From Deltaproteobacteria bacterium (lineage in GTDB: Bacteria; Desulfobacterota; Dissulfuribacteria; Dissulfuribacterales; UBA5754): a stretch of DNA of 57,182 nucleotides. This document shows positions 41,455-48,522 of this stretch, in pieces (within the stretch, counting starts at the first letter, position 1; each line of letters starts with the position of its first letter). The stretch spans positions 1 to 57,182 of the forward strand of contig JAINCN010000016.1 in the NCBI GenBank assembly GCA_036574075.1. Reading direction: 5' to 3'. The notes beneath the pieces are model-generated. The model had not been told where the DNA came from. It saw only the letters and a list, made by a program, of their open reading frames with translations, and searched no databases. Made by a program: the position numbers and the translations under genes.

Positions 41455-42765
41455 TCAGTAAAGATGATATATATATAGCTTGTCTATTATCGGGTCTATT
41501 TCATTAATATTTTTTAGTCTTGTTATGTATGCGTCTGTCAGAACAGAGTCTTTCGCCATGAGCATCCTGCCCGATGCGGTGACTACGTCCCTGCTTAGCT
41601 GAACCCCTGACCTGAGATCGTCAAGTTTTACTGGTTTTTCGCCGCGAACCTGTGGCGAGGAATGTAATGTATCTTCAAACACCCTTACTATCTCGGGATC
41701 CAGGACGGTTCCCGCAAGGGCCCTCAGCTGTTTCAGAGCATCTTCCTTATCCAGATTCTGCTGGTGCAGATAATTGTCATATGTACTGACAACATTTATA
41801 ATCCTCGCCCCTGTTGGTATCGAGATATTGGGAAGGCCGTATGGAAAACCCTTGCCGTCAAAGCGTTCATGGTGACACAATACTATTACAGCGGCCTGCC
41901 TGAGAAATTCGATCTTGTAAAGCAGGTTATAGCCTATCTCAGGGTGGGTCTTGAAAACCGCCTCCTGAGCCGGACTGAAGCCCTCTGATTTTCCCTGCCA
42001 GAATTCCTTTGGAACGCCTATCAGTCCTATGTCATGGAGAAACGCCGCCATCTCCACAAGGTCAAGATCGGCCCCCTCGATGTTCATCTTCTTCGCCAGT
42101 TCCCTGGCCAATACGCCTACGCGTTTTGAGTGGCTGCCCAGGAACGGGTCATATAGTTCTATAAGATTGACAAAGACGCGTACGGTATCTTTAAAATTGC
42201 TCTGAAGCCTCTGGTATAATTTTTTAAGCTCTCGATGTTTCTCAAGCAGTTGTCTGGTGCGTTCCTTGGCCTTTTTTTCAAGACCGGCGTTTAGTTCCTC
42301 AAGCTGCTGGTTCTGTTCCTGTGTCACCTTAAGGAGTCGCTTGTTCTCTACAACAAGGAAGTGTTGGAATATTGCCTGCCTGATGACGGTCTTCAGCTCA
42401 TCATCATCCCAGGGTTTGATTATGAACCTGAACACCTCACCCTTGTTTATGGATTCTATGGCGGTATTTATGTCGGCATAGCCCGTAAGGATTATCCGGA
42501 TGATGTCCGGGTCGATCGCCTTGGCCTTTGTAAGGAGCTCTGTCCCTGTCATCTTGGGTATATTTTGGGCGGATATAATTACGGCTACATCCTCTGTCTT
42601 TAATATCTCAAGGGCCTTATCGGGATCAGTGGTAAAGAGCAGCCTATAATTTTCATTATGCAAAAGGCGATGTATGGCCTTTAATATGTTTTCTTCCTTA
42701 TCTATAAAGAGTATCGTGTCTCTTTGTGACGGTGGGGACTGGCTGGCTGGTTCAGGTGTTTCCAT
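41455..42765 (-). CDS. Degenerate receiver / HD-GYP phosphodiesterase
   Basis: A 436-residue protein starting METPEPASQSPPSQRDTILF; AAAGGAG lies 8 nt before ATG 42765. Residues 15-135 are a CheY-like receiver: the acidic pair is present (FIDKEEN) but the phospho-acceptor position is Ala66 (VIISAQNIPKM), where active domains have Asp. A coiled coil (EQNQQLEELNAGLEKKAKER) leads into an HD-GYP domain with FLHDIGLIGVPKEF, CHHERFDGKGFPYGLP and THPEIGYNLL. It should hydrolyse c-di-GMP, with the receiver acting as a pseudo-receiver. Its position upstream of motAB suggests control of motility. Confidence 0.85.
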   Translation of the reverse strand: METPEPASQSPPSQRDTILFIDKEENILKAIHRLLHNENYRLLFTTDPDKALEILKTEDVAVIISAQNIPKMTGTELLTKAKAIDPDIIRIILTGYADINTAIESINKGEVFRFIIKPWDDDELKTVIRQAIFQHFLVVENKRLLKVTQEQNQQLEELNAGLEKKAKERTRQLLEKHRELKKLYQRLQSNFKDTVRVFVNLIELYDPFLGSHSKRVGVLARELAKKMNIEGADLDLVEMAAFLHDIGLIGVPKEFWQGKSEGFSPAQEAVFKTHPEIGYNLLYKIEFLRQAAVIVLCHHERFDGKGFPYGLPNISIPTGARIINVVSTYDNYLHQQNLDKEDALKQLRALAGTVLDPEIVRVFEDTLHSSPQVRGEKPVKLDDLRSGVQLSRDVVTASGRMLMAKDSVLTDAYITRLKNINEIDPIIDKLYIYHLY

Positions 42766-42916
42766 GGCCAATGCTCCTTTCTGTCAGGGAGGATTTGGGC
42801 TGGTCGATAAAAATCAGGAGATAGCCGTATGCCCCATCTGGATATCTCACTACGGCTCCTCGCATCTCAACCGGACAGCCGGCTTCCCTATCTGCTCCAT
42901 TGATGTCAATGATCAT
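42752..42916 (-). CDS. Small ORF, 54 aa, PilZ-like remnant?
   Basis: Starts at ATG 42916 inside the stop of the preceding ORF (ATGA overlap). The product begins MIIDINGADREAGCPVEMRG, then AVVRYPDGAYGYLLIFIDQP. The G-x-V-V-x-x-x-x-x-x-x-x-x-F-I-D pattern is reminiscent of the second half of PilZ domains, but it is too short to be sure. Coupled upstream of the HD-GYP gene (14-nt overlap). Confidence 0.4.
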   Translation of the reverse strand: MIIDINGADREAGCPVEMRGAVVRYPDGAYGYLLIFIDQPKSSLTERSIGHGNT

Positions 42917-43092
42917 GGATATAGGGCCTTCCCCGCGCCCAAGGCATCAAGTCTGGAGGCCGCATTCGCGCAAGTGATCACCTCGATGTCCTGATCCATC
43001 AGATTTTTCAGCCCGCCTATATGTACATATACCCAATTGTTTGCAAATGCGGCCCTCTTGTCATCCCCTAATCCGATAAAGTCTATGGGCAT
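42913..43092 (-). CDS. Small ORF, 59 aa, unknown
   Basis: Starts ATG 43092, 16 bp from element A6. The product begins MPIDFIGLGDDKRAAFANNW and continues VYVHIGGLKNLMDQDIEVIT. I do not recognise the family. The start may have been separated from its promoter by A6, and together with the next ORF it may be a broken regulator, because both show amphipathic, domain-like sequence. Confidence 0.4.
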   Translation of the reverse strand: MPIDFIGLGDDKRAAFANNWVYVHIGGLKNLMDQDIEVITCANAASRLDALGAGKALYP

Positions 43093-43107
43093 CTGGTGGA
43101 TGATATA

Positions 43108-43280
43108 CCTGAATCCGTGAGCCTACGGCCTGGGTATTTGTTCCGTGCGGCAAATAGCCCCCGTCCATGGGGGCGGATTTGCCGACGGCGCCCATCCGTG
43201 GGCGCCTCACTCCACAAACACCCCGGCCGTAGGCTTATTTTGAAAATCAAATGGTTGACTGCATGTCTCACGGATTCAGG
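43108..43280 (+). repeat. Palindromic element family A, copy A6, with 6-bp target duplication
   Basis: 173 bp with the standard terminal repeats. Inner arms GCCTACGGCCTGGG and CCCCGGCCGTAGGC pair; core orientation is as in A3. GATATA is directly repeated at 43102-43107 and 43281-43286, as expected of a transposed element. Confidence 0.85.
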
Positions 43281-43399
43281 GATATAGTGAAATCTTTCGG
43301 GACAAGACGCATTTTTTTGTAATCCTGGAAAACATCCCATTCATGCCGTCTTTTCCTTAGGGTCTTTTTTCTCCCTTTTCGGCATACCCCTATAAATCT

Positions 43400-43537
43400 T
43401 TACCAGCCTTTAAAGACAGCCAGGTGTCGGGTGGCCGATCTCCGCCAGTTGAAGGCCCTGGCCCTCTCAGAGCTCTTTGACCGGAGTTTTTGTTGCAACT
43501 CGCTGTCGCTTAGCAGCGCCCGATCTTGTCGGCCAGA
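43400..43537 (-). pseudogene. GT4 glycosyltransferase, C-terminal remnant
   Basis: The minus strand reads NSEDLADKIG, a frameshift near 43505, then RALLSDSELQQKLRSKSSER, ARAFNWRRSATRHLAVFKGW and a stop at 43400. This is the typical end of a GT4 enzyme (L-A-x-x-I-x-x-L-L-x-D-x-E-L, A-R-x-F-x-W). Only about 45 residues remain, between elements A6 and A7. I see nothing coding in 43538-43895 apart from an unconvincing short plus-strand ORF near 43727. Confidence 0.55.
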
Positions 43538-43895
43538 TCTTCGCTGTTTTAGGGCCTATGTATAGGGGCGGCATCTCATACCTCCGGGATGAAAGAGGCG
43601 TTTGAGGTTATGAGGTGGGGTGATAGGAAATCGCTTTCCAAGGATTGGGAAGCAGGGTGACCAGTGAACGCTGAATTGCGGGCCCAAAATCTCCTCGGAG
43701 TCCATCTCTTCCAACCCCTATAATATGAAAATCGCGTATCCCGACTGGGATCGGGCTGTCAAGCGATCAAATAATGTTTTTTCAGATACGAAACGATCAG
43801 GATGTCAACGCACGCTGCCCAGGTTCGTAAAAGGTTGATTCTCCTGCCCGCGTGGACTCCATCCCCGCAGTGGTGTAAAGTGGGACACACGAAAA

Positions 43896-44070
43896 CCTGA
43901 ATCCGTGAGATATGAACTCAACTTGGCAATTTTTCAAAATAAGCCGGCGTTCGGGGCATTTGTGGAGTGAGGCGCCCATGGACGGGGCTCGAACGGCAAA
44001 TCCGCCCCCATGGACGGGGGCTATTTGCCGCACGGAACAAATACCCCGAACGCCGGCTCACGGATTCAGG
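43896..44070 (-). repeat. Palindromic element family A, copy A7, with 5-bp target duplication
   Basis: 175 bp in the opposite orientation to A3 (the AACTTGGCAATTTTTC tail is on the left). Inner arms GCCGGCGTTCGGGG and CCCCGAACGCCGGC pair fully. GAAAA repeats at 43891-43895 and 44071-44075. It ends 24 bp before the surA-like start codon. Confidence 0.85.
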
Positions 44071-44094
44071 GAAAAATTCTTGCGTGGTCACACC

Positions 44095-45072
44095 ATGAAA
44101 AGGATCCTTTTCCCCCTCTTTATCGCAGTACCCCTATTTGTCTCCCCCCCTTGCCCTGTTCGGTCCGCCATTGTGGATCGGGTCGTAGCCATCGTGAACG
44201 ACGAGCCCATCACCCTTTCCGAACTGGAGGACAAGGCCCGTCCTGTCCTTCAAAAATATATGGGCGATGACGGGACGGAGGAAAAGAAAAAGGAGATTCT
44301 GGCACAGATCCTTCCCCAGGTGATTGACGAATATCTCGTCCAGGCCGAGGTCAAACGCCGTGGCATCGTTGTAGGAGACGACGAGATCGATGCCGCCATA
44401 GAGCGCATCTGCGCGGATAACGGTATTACCCGGGACGAATTTTTTAAGCGCCTTGCCTCCGAGGGCATGACCATCGAGAAATACCGGGAAGGTCTTCGGG
44501 AGCAGATCCAGCGGGCCCAGCTCATCAATGCCGAGGTCCGGGCCAAGATCGTCGTCACGGATGAGCAGGTGGACGCCTATCTCCAAAAAGACCAAACGGC
44601 CTCAACGCCATCTTCGGATGCTGTGTATGTCGTTGAGCACATCGGGATCGCCTTGCCTGATCCTTCGGATCCCGTCTCAAAGAATGAAGCCCGCAAAAAG
44701 GCAGAAGCCGCACTGGATGCCCTCCAGTCAGGCAGGTCTTTTGCCGAGGTTGCCAGCCAGTATTCAGATTTCCCATCTGCTGGCGACGGAGGCCTCCTTG
44801 GGTCATTCACCGCCAAGGAGATGGCCCCTTTTCTTCGGGACGTCGTGACGGGTCTTGCTCCCGGGAAATACAGTGGGGTTATCGAGACGCCCAACGGGTA
44901 CCAGATATTTCGCCTGAAAGAGGTGAAAAACGCAGGTGGGGGTGCAATCGCTGTGGATGCAGTAAGGCGTGAAGAGATCCGTCAGGAGTTGTACCGCAAG
45001 AGTCTGAACGCCCGGTTCGACGAGTGGTTGAGCGGGTTGCGATCCCAGTCCTCCATCCGTATCCTTTTCTGA
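44095..45072 (+). CDS. surA: SurA-like periplasmic peptidyl-prolyl isomerase/chaperone
   Basis: A 325-residue exported protein. Its signal peptide is MKRILFPLFIAVPLFVSPPC, followed by AIVDRVVAIVNDEPITLSEL, the standard SurA N-terminal chaperone start. A parvulin domain spans ~170-270: VEHIGIALPDPSDPVSKNEA, ASQYSDFPSAGDGGLLGSF and PNGYQIFRLKEVK. It folds outer-membrane proteins. ATG 44095 is chosen; a longer in-frame reading passes through element A7 and is an artefact. No good Shine-Dalgarno lies between A7 and the start. In related genomes such genes follow mfd, so the intervening block is probably inserted. Confidence 0.9.
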   Translation: MKRILFPLFIAVPLFVSPPCPVRSAIVDRVVAIVNDEPITLSELEDKARPVLQKYMGDDGTEEKKKEILAQILPQVIDEYLVQAEVKRRGIVVGDDEIDAAIERICADNGITRDEFFKRLASEGMTIEKYREGLREQIQRAQLINAEVRAKIVVTDEQVDAYLQKDQTASTPSSDAVYVVEHIGIALPDPSDPVSKNEARKKAEAALDALQSGRSFAEVASQYSDFPSAGDGGLLGSFTAKEMAPFLRDVVTGLAPGKYSGVIETPNGYQIFRLKEVKNAGGGAIAVDAVRREEIRQELYRKSLNARFDEWLSGLRSQSSIRILF

Positions 45073-45085
45073 CACCCTTTTTACC

Positions 45086-45487
45086 ATGGCCTACGACGAA
45101 AAACTTGGTGATTTTCTCCGGCGGGAGCGGGAGGCCCGCGGCATGGGCATCGAGGCCGTGGCGGAGAAGACGAAGATCTCCCTGGCCAATCTGCGTGCCC
45201 TCGAGCAGGGTAGCTGGTCCGTTTTCAGGTGCGAGTTCTTTATCAAGGGGTTCCTCCGGCAGTATGCGCGCGTGATCGGTCTTGACGAAGGCGAGGTCAT
45301 GGAGCGCTACCAGGCGGAACGTCCCTCCATCCTCGCTGCCTTGCCGCACAGTGAAGAGAGGAGGGCGCGGATGATCATGCAGGAACCTGTATCCCGTCTT
45401 TTCCGTGCCCCCTTTTTCCCCCTCGCAGCGGCAACGCTCTTCGCGATCGTCTTAGGGGTCTGGTACTGGATTTCCCGAACTCCGTAA
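45086..45487 (+). CDS. RodZ-like HTH protein (short form)
   Basis: A 133-residue protein. It starts MAYDEKLGDFLRREREARGM, followed by IEAVAEKTKISLANLRALEQ and FFIKGFLRQYARVIGLDEGE, the HTH_25 domain of RodZ. A single C-terminal membrane segment (FFPLAAATLFAIVLGVWYWI) ends the protein after a short linker. RodZ normally has a further periplasmic domain of ~200 residues, missing here. RodZ connects MreB to the elongation machinery; this short form may only keep the cytoplasmic role or act as a regulator. Confidence 0.75.
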   Translation: MAYDEKLGDFLRREREARGMGIEAVAEKTKISLANLRALEQGSWSVFRCEFFIKGFLRQYARVIGLDEGEVMERYQAERPSILAALPHSEERRARMIMQEPVSRLFRAPFFPLAAATLFAIVLGVWYWISRTP

Positions 45488-45491
45488 GCCC

Positions 45492-46265
45492 ATGCCTGAT
45501 GCGGAAAAGGACCAGGCGATCGTCATTGCAGGGCAGGACCTTGGGGAATCGGATCGTCTCATCACCCTTTTTACCGCCTTGAACGGCAAGGTCAGGGCCG
45601 TGGCCAAGGGGGCGAAGCGCAGCAGAAAACGCTTTGCGAATGCCCTTGAACCCTTTACCCGTCTCGATCTCGTCCTTGTCCCTCCCCGAAACGGGACAGG
45701 TTTTTTCCGTATCGATTCTGCCGAGATCAAGGGGTGTTTCCCCATCATCCTTGAGGATGTGCAGAGGTTCTTTCTTGCAAGCCTCTGCTGCGAACTCGTG
45801 GACAAATGGACCCGCGATGCCGATCCCCATTTGGAGCTTTATCGTCTTCTTGCCTGGATCTTCGAGGAGATCGCCCGGCCTGGGGATGCACGGCAGGCGG
45901 TCCTTGCTTTTCAGGCAAGACTTCTCGGACATACGGGATATGCGCCGGCCTGGACCAGGTGCTCCCTGTGCGGAAACGAGATACGCGGGCCAGCGGCTCG
46001 GATGCGTCTCGACAAAGGAGGGTTCGCCTGTGCGCGTTGCGCCCCCGGAGATGGCTTCGTCTCCATGGGCGCGTTGAAAGGGCTGGAGTTTCTCCAGCAG
46101 TGTCCCCTTGTCCATGTGGGCCGCCTCAGGATCACTGACTCCCAGCTCGCCGAGTCATGGTCCATCGTTCGCGCCTTGCACTGCCACCATCTGGGTGAGG
46201 ATGTCTTTTCCTACGGGTTGATCGCCTGCCCGACGAAGACCCCTCATACAACTGCCCCTGCCTGA
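45492..46265 (+). CDS. recO: DNA repair protein RecO
   Basis: A 257-residue protein. The N-terminal OB fold covers DQAIVIAGQDLGESDRLITL and LNGKVRAVAKGAKRSRKRFA. A zinc-binding segment follows: CSLCGNEIRG and CARCAPGDGFVSM (C-x2-C ... C-x2-C). RecO loads RecA on SSB-coated gaps with RecF and RecR. It follows the HTH gene by 4 nt. Confidence 0.93.
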   Translation: MPDAEKDQAIVIAGQDLGESDRLITLFTALNGKVRAVAKGAKRSRKRFANALEPFTRLDLVLVPPRNGTGFFRIDSAEIKGCFPIILEDVQRFFLASLCCELVDKWTRDADPHLELYRLLAWIFEEIARPGDARQAVLAFQARLLGHTGYAPAWTRCSLCGNEIRGPAARMRLDKGGFACARCAPGDGFVSMGALKGLEFLQQCPLVHVGRLRITDSQLAESWSIVRALHCHHLGEDVFSYGLIACPTKTPHTTAPA

Positions 46266-46284
46266 ACCCGAAGCAGGCCTGTGA

Positions 46285-46884
46285 CTATTCCTTTTCCAGT
46301 GCCTCATCCTCCATCTTCTTTCTGCGCATCCTGAGCTGGAGCATTTGCCGATGGAAGATGTGTTCGATCAGTCGGTCCTGGTGTTCCTCAGTGACCCAGT
46401 CGAACTTGACTGCAATCCGGTAGATATTCGGGGTCGAGGAATCGACACGTTTGACCGTTCCCACTGTGGTGAGGAGTTCATGGGATGGAAGGAGTGCGAT
46501 CCACATCCTGATGCAGGTATTGACCGGGACGAATTCCGGGGAATCGAAGGCGATTCCTGCCGCGCTCAGGTCCACCACGTGTTTTTTCAGCCCGGCATCC
46601 TTTTCCTGATTGATGGAGAGGAGGTTGAGAATGAGGGTGAGTTTCCTGTCGATGGATTCCAGGTAGCTCGCCAGTGGGCCGTGGGCCTCCCGGATTACCT
46701 TTAGGCGGTTGTCCATGGCCCCTGGGCTTGGGAGATGGCACAGGGTCTCTGCCGTTACTCCATCGAATGGTGGGCATGTGAGTCGCCGGCATTCCTCTTC
46801 GCTGATCGGTTCCCACCGAAACAGGATCGTGTCCTGGATCCGAATATGACTTCTTCGTTCCACTGGGTCATCTCTCTGGTTCAT
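46285..46884 (-). CDS. PilZ-domain protein
   Basis: A 199-residue protein. It starts MNQRDDPVERRSHIRIQDTI and ends KKMEDEALEKE. The R-x3-R c-di-GMP motif is RRSHIR and the second motif is VDLSAAGIAFDSPEFVPVNT (D-x-S-x-x-G). The C-terminal helical part (EHQDRLIEHIFHRQMLQLRM) is Arg-rich. It lies 7 nt after motB (set 2) in the same operon, which suggests c-di-GMP control of the stator, a YcgR-like brake or a link to the nearby HD-GYP protein. Confidence 0.85.
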   Translation of the reverse strand: MNQRDDPVERRSHIRIQDTILFRWEPISEEECRRLTCPPFDGVTAETLCHLPSPGAMDNRLKVIREAHGPLASYLESIDRKLTLILNLLSINQEKDAGLKKHVVDLSAAGIAFDSPEFVPVNTCIRMWIALLPSHELLTTVGTVKRVDSSTPNIYRIAVKFDWVTEEHQDRLIEHIFHRQMLQLRMRRKKMEDEALEKE

Positions 46885-46891
46885 GAGTGCC

Positions 46892-47659
46892 TCATTTGAT
46901 CGGGGCCGGCAGGATCTCTTGTTCCCTGAGTCCTTTGCCAGTCAGGGGTCTGATGTCGATTTCGTCTGGTCTTGGCGATTGGAGAAAGGTGAGTTCCACG
47001 CGTCTGTTCCGTTTACGGTTTTCCGGGGTCGTGTTCGGGACGATGGGGCGGCTGTCTCCAAATCCGATCGCAGCAAGCCTCCGGGGATCGATGGTGCGGG
47101 GCAAGAGGAGATAGTCCACGACCGAGGCGGCCCTGGCCGCGGAGAGTCCCCAGTTGGACGGATAGAGGGTGGTGTTTATGACTACGTCGTCCGTGTGTCC
47201 TGAGACCATGAGCTCTCCAGGGACGGTCTCCACGATGGGGCGGATCTTGTCGAGAAGTGCGCGCGCTTTATCTGTCAGATCCGCCTTTCCGGGTTCGAAG
47301 GTGAGGTCGTCGTTCAGGCGGAGGACGACCCGATCCTCCAAGGCCTCGATCTCGATCTCCCCCTTGATGAATTCCAGATTGACGGCCGATTTGATCTTTT
47401 CGAGGATCACATCTACAGAAAAGGTCGGGTTAAAGTCCCGGGAGATGCTGTCCGTCCCCATGGGAACATCATATGTTATTTCATCCCGCTGGACCCCGAG
47501 GGCATCACGAAGGGATCCGGAGACCTCCTTGTACATGGCCTGATCCATGGTGGAAAAGGAGAGTAGCATGATGAAAAAGCAGAGGAGAAGGGACATCATG
47601 TCCCCGAAGGTGGCAAACCAGGCGGGAAGCCCTTTTGGGCAATCGCATTTTTTCCCCAT
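46892..47659 (-). CDS. motB: Flagellar stator protein MotB-like (set 2)
   Basis: A 255-residue protein beginning MGKKCDCPKGLPAWFATFGD. The transmembrane helix has the ion-binding Asp (FGDMMSLLLCFFIMLLSF). The OmpA-like domain is at the C-terminus: VSGHTDDVVINTTLYPSNWG and LSAARAASVVDYLL. It matches the PomB/MotB type with a short linker. It lies 5 nt after motA (set 2). GC-rich and native-looking compared with set 1. Confidence 0.9.
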   Translation of the reverse strand: MGKKCDCPKGLPAWFATFGDMMSLLLCFFIMLLSFSTMDQAMYKEVSGSLRDALGVQRDEITYDVPMGTDSISRDFNPTFSVDVILEKIKSAVNLEFIKGEIEIEALEDRVVLRLNDDLTFEPGKADLTDKARALLDKIRPIVETVPGELMVSGHTDDVVINTTLYPSNWGLSAARAASVVDYLLLPRTIDPRRLAAIGFGDSRPIVPNTTPENRKRNRRVELTFLQSPRPDEIDIRPLTGKGLREQEILPAPIK

Positions 47660-47664
47660 GGCCC

Positions 47665-48420
47665 CTAATCCTTGGCGGTCCGTTTCCCGGGCGGGAGGAA
47701 GGTATTCAGGAGCTCCTCGAGGACGCGCGGGTTCAGGCCCTTCTGGAGCCCGAGGACGCCTTCTACGACGAGCCTCTTGTTGAGTTCCTCCTCCATGGTC
47801 CTGCGCTTGAGTTTGTCTGCGATGGGGAGCATGACAAGGTACGCGATGATGGCGCCGTAGAGGGTAGTGAGAATGGCGACGGCCATGGCAGGCCCGATGC
47901 TTGATGGGTCTTTCAAGTTCCCGAGCATGGCGACAAGGCCGATGAGTGTCCCTATCATGCCGAAGGCCGGAGCTGCGTCACCAAGGGAGGCGAACATGCT
48001 TTGGCCGAGGCTGTGCCGTTGACCCGTGATTTCGATCTCCTTTTCCAGTACCTGCTGGATGAAATCCGGCTCGTGCCCGTCCACGCAGTACATTATGGCC
48101 TTTTTGAGAAACGGGTCCTCTATGGGTTGTTTCTCCAGCTTAAGAAGGCCTTCCTTGCGGGCTATCTGGGAGAGGGTGACGAGTTCCTGGATGATGGACT
48201 CAGGGGTGCGGTTCTTGGCGAAGAAGGCCTTCATGGCCACCTTGGTGCTGTTGATGACGTCCTCCATGGTGAAGCGGATGAAAAGGGTGCAGGTTGCCCC
48301 TCCAAAGACGATCAGGACTGATGGGATGTCGATGTAGGCCCCGATGCTGCCTCCCATGAGGATCGAGACGATGATCAACGCAAATCCGACTACTATGCCG
48401 ATGACCGTGCCGATATCCAT
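47665..48420 (-). CDS. motA: Flagellar stator protein MotA-like (set 2, PomA type)
   Basis: A 251-residue protein starting MDIGTVIGIVVGFALIIVSI. It has the four-helix MotA topology, with LKKAIMYCVDGHEPDFIQQV in the loop and AFGMIGTLIGLVAMLGNL and AILTTLYGAIIAYLVMLPIA as helices 3 and 4. The length and sequence are closer to PomA-type stators than set 1. Two distinct stator sets within 9 kb could be used with different ions or conditions. Confidence 0.9.
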   Translation of the reverse strand: MDIGTVIGIVVGFALIIVSILMGGSIGAYIDIPSVLIVFGGATCTLFIRFTMEDVINSTKVAMKAFFAKNRTPESIIQELVTLSQIARKEGLLKLEKQPIEDPFLKKAIMYCVDGHEPDFIQQVLEKEIEITGQRHSLGQSMFASLGDAAPAFGMIGTLIGLVAMLGNLKDPSSIGPAMAVAILTTLYGAIIAYLVMLPIADKLKRRTMEEELNKRLVVEGVLGLQKGLNPRVLEELLNTFLPPGKRTAKD

Positions 48421-48450
48421 TTCCGGTTGTCTTTTCCCTGATAGATCAGC

Positions 48451-48486
48451 ATAAGCCGTGTCCCAGGGCGCGTGCCCTTGGCTTAT
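48451..48486. terminator. Hairpin between hrpA and motA (set 2)
   Basis: ATAAGCC and GGCTTAT form the outer stem and AGGGC-GCGT-GCCCT an inner stem. It lies 37 nt beyond the hrpA stop on the minus strand and 31 nt upstream of the motA start. It may terminate hrpA transcription. Confidence 0.5.
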
Positions 48487-48522
48487 CTATCGGCAACCGC
48501 CCGAAAATGGATAAACAGGCCA

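Noticed and set aside
43720-43850. Promoter-like TTGACA/TATTAT pair on the minus strand
   Set aside because: The spacing is about 31 bases, too long for a sigma-70 promoter, and no intact gene follows.
43912-44094. N-terminal extension of the SurA-like protein through element A7
   Set aside because: The extra residues are just a translation of the palindromic element; the signal peptide begins at ATG 44095.
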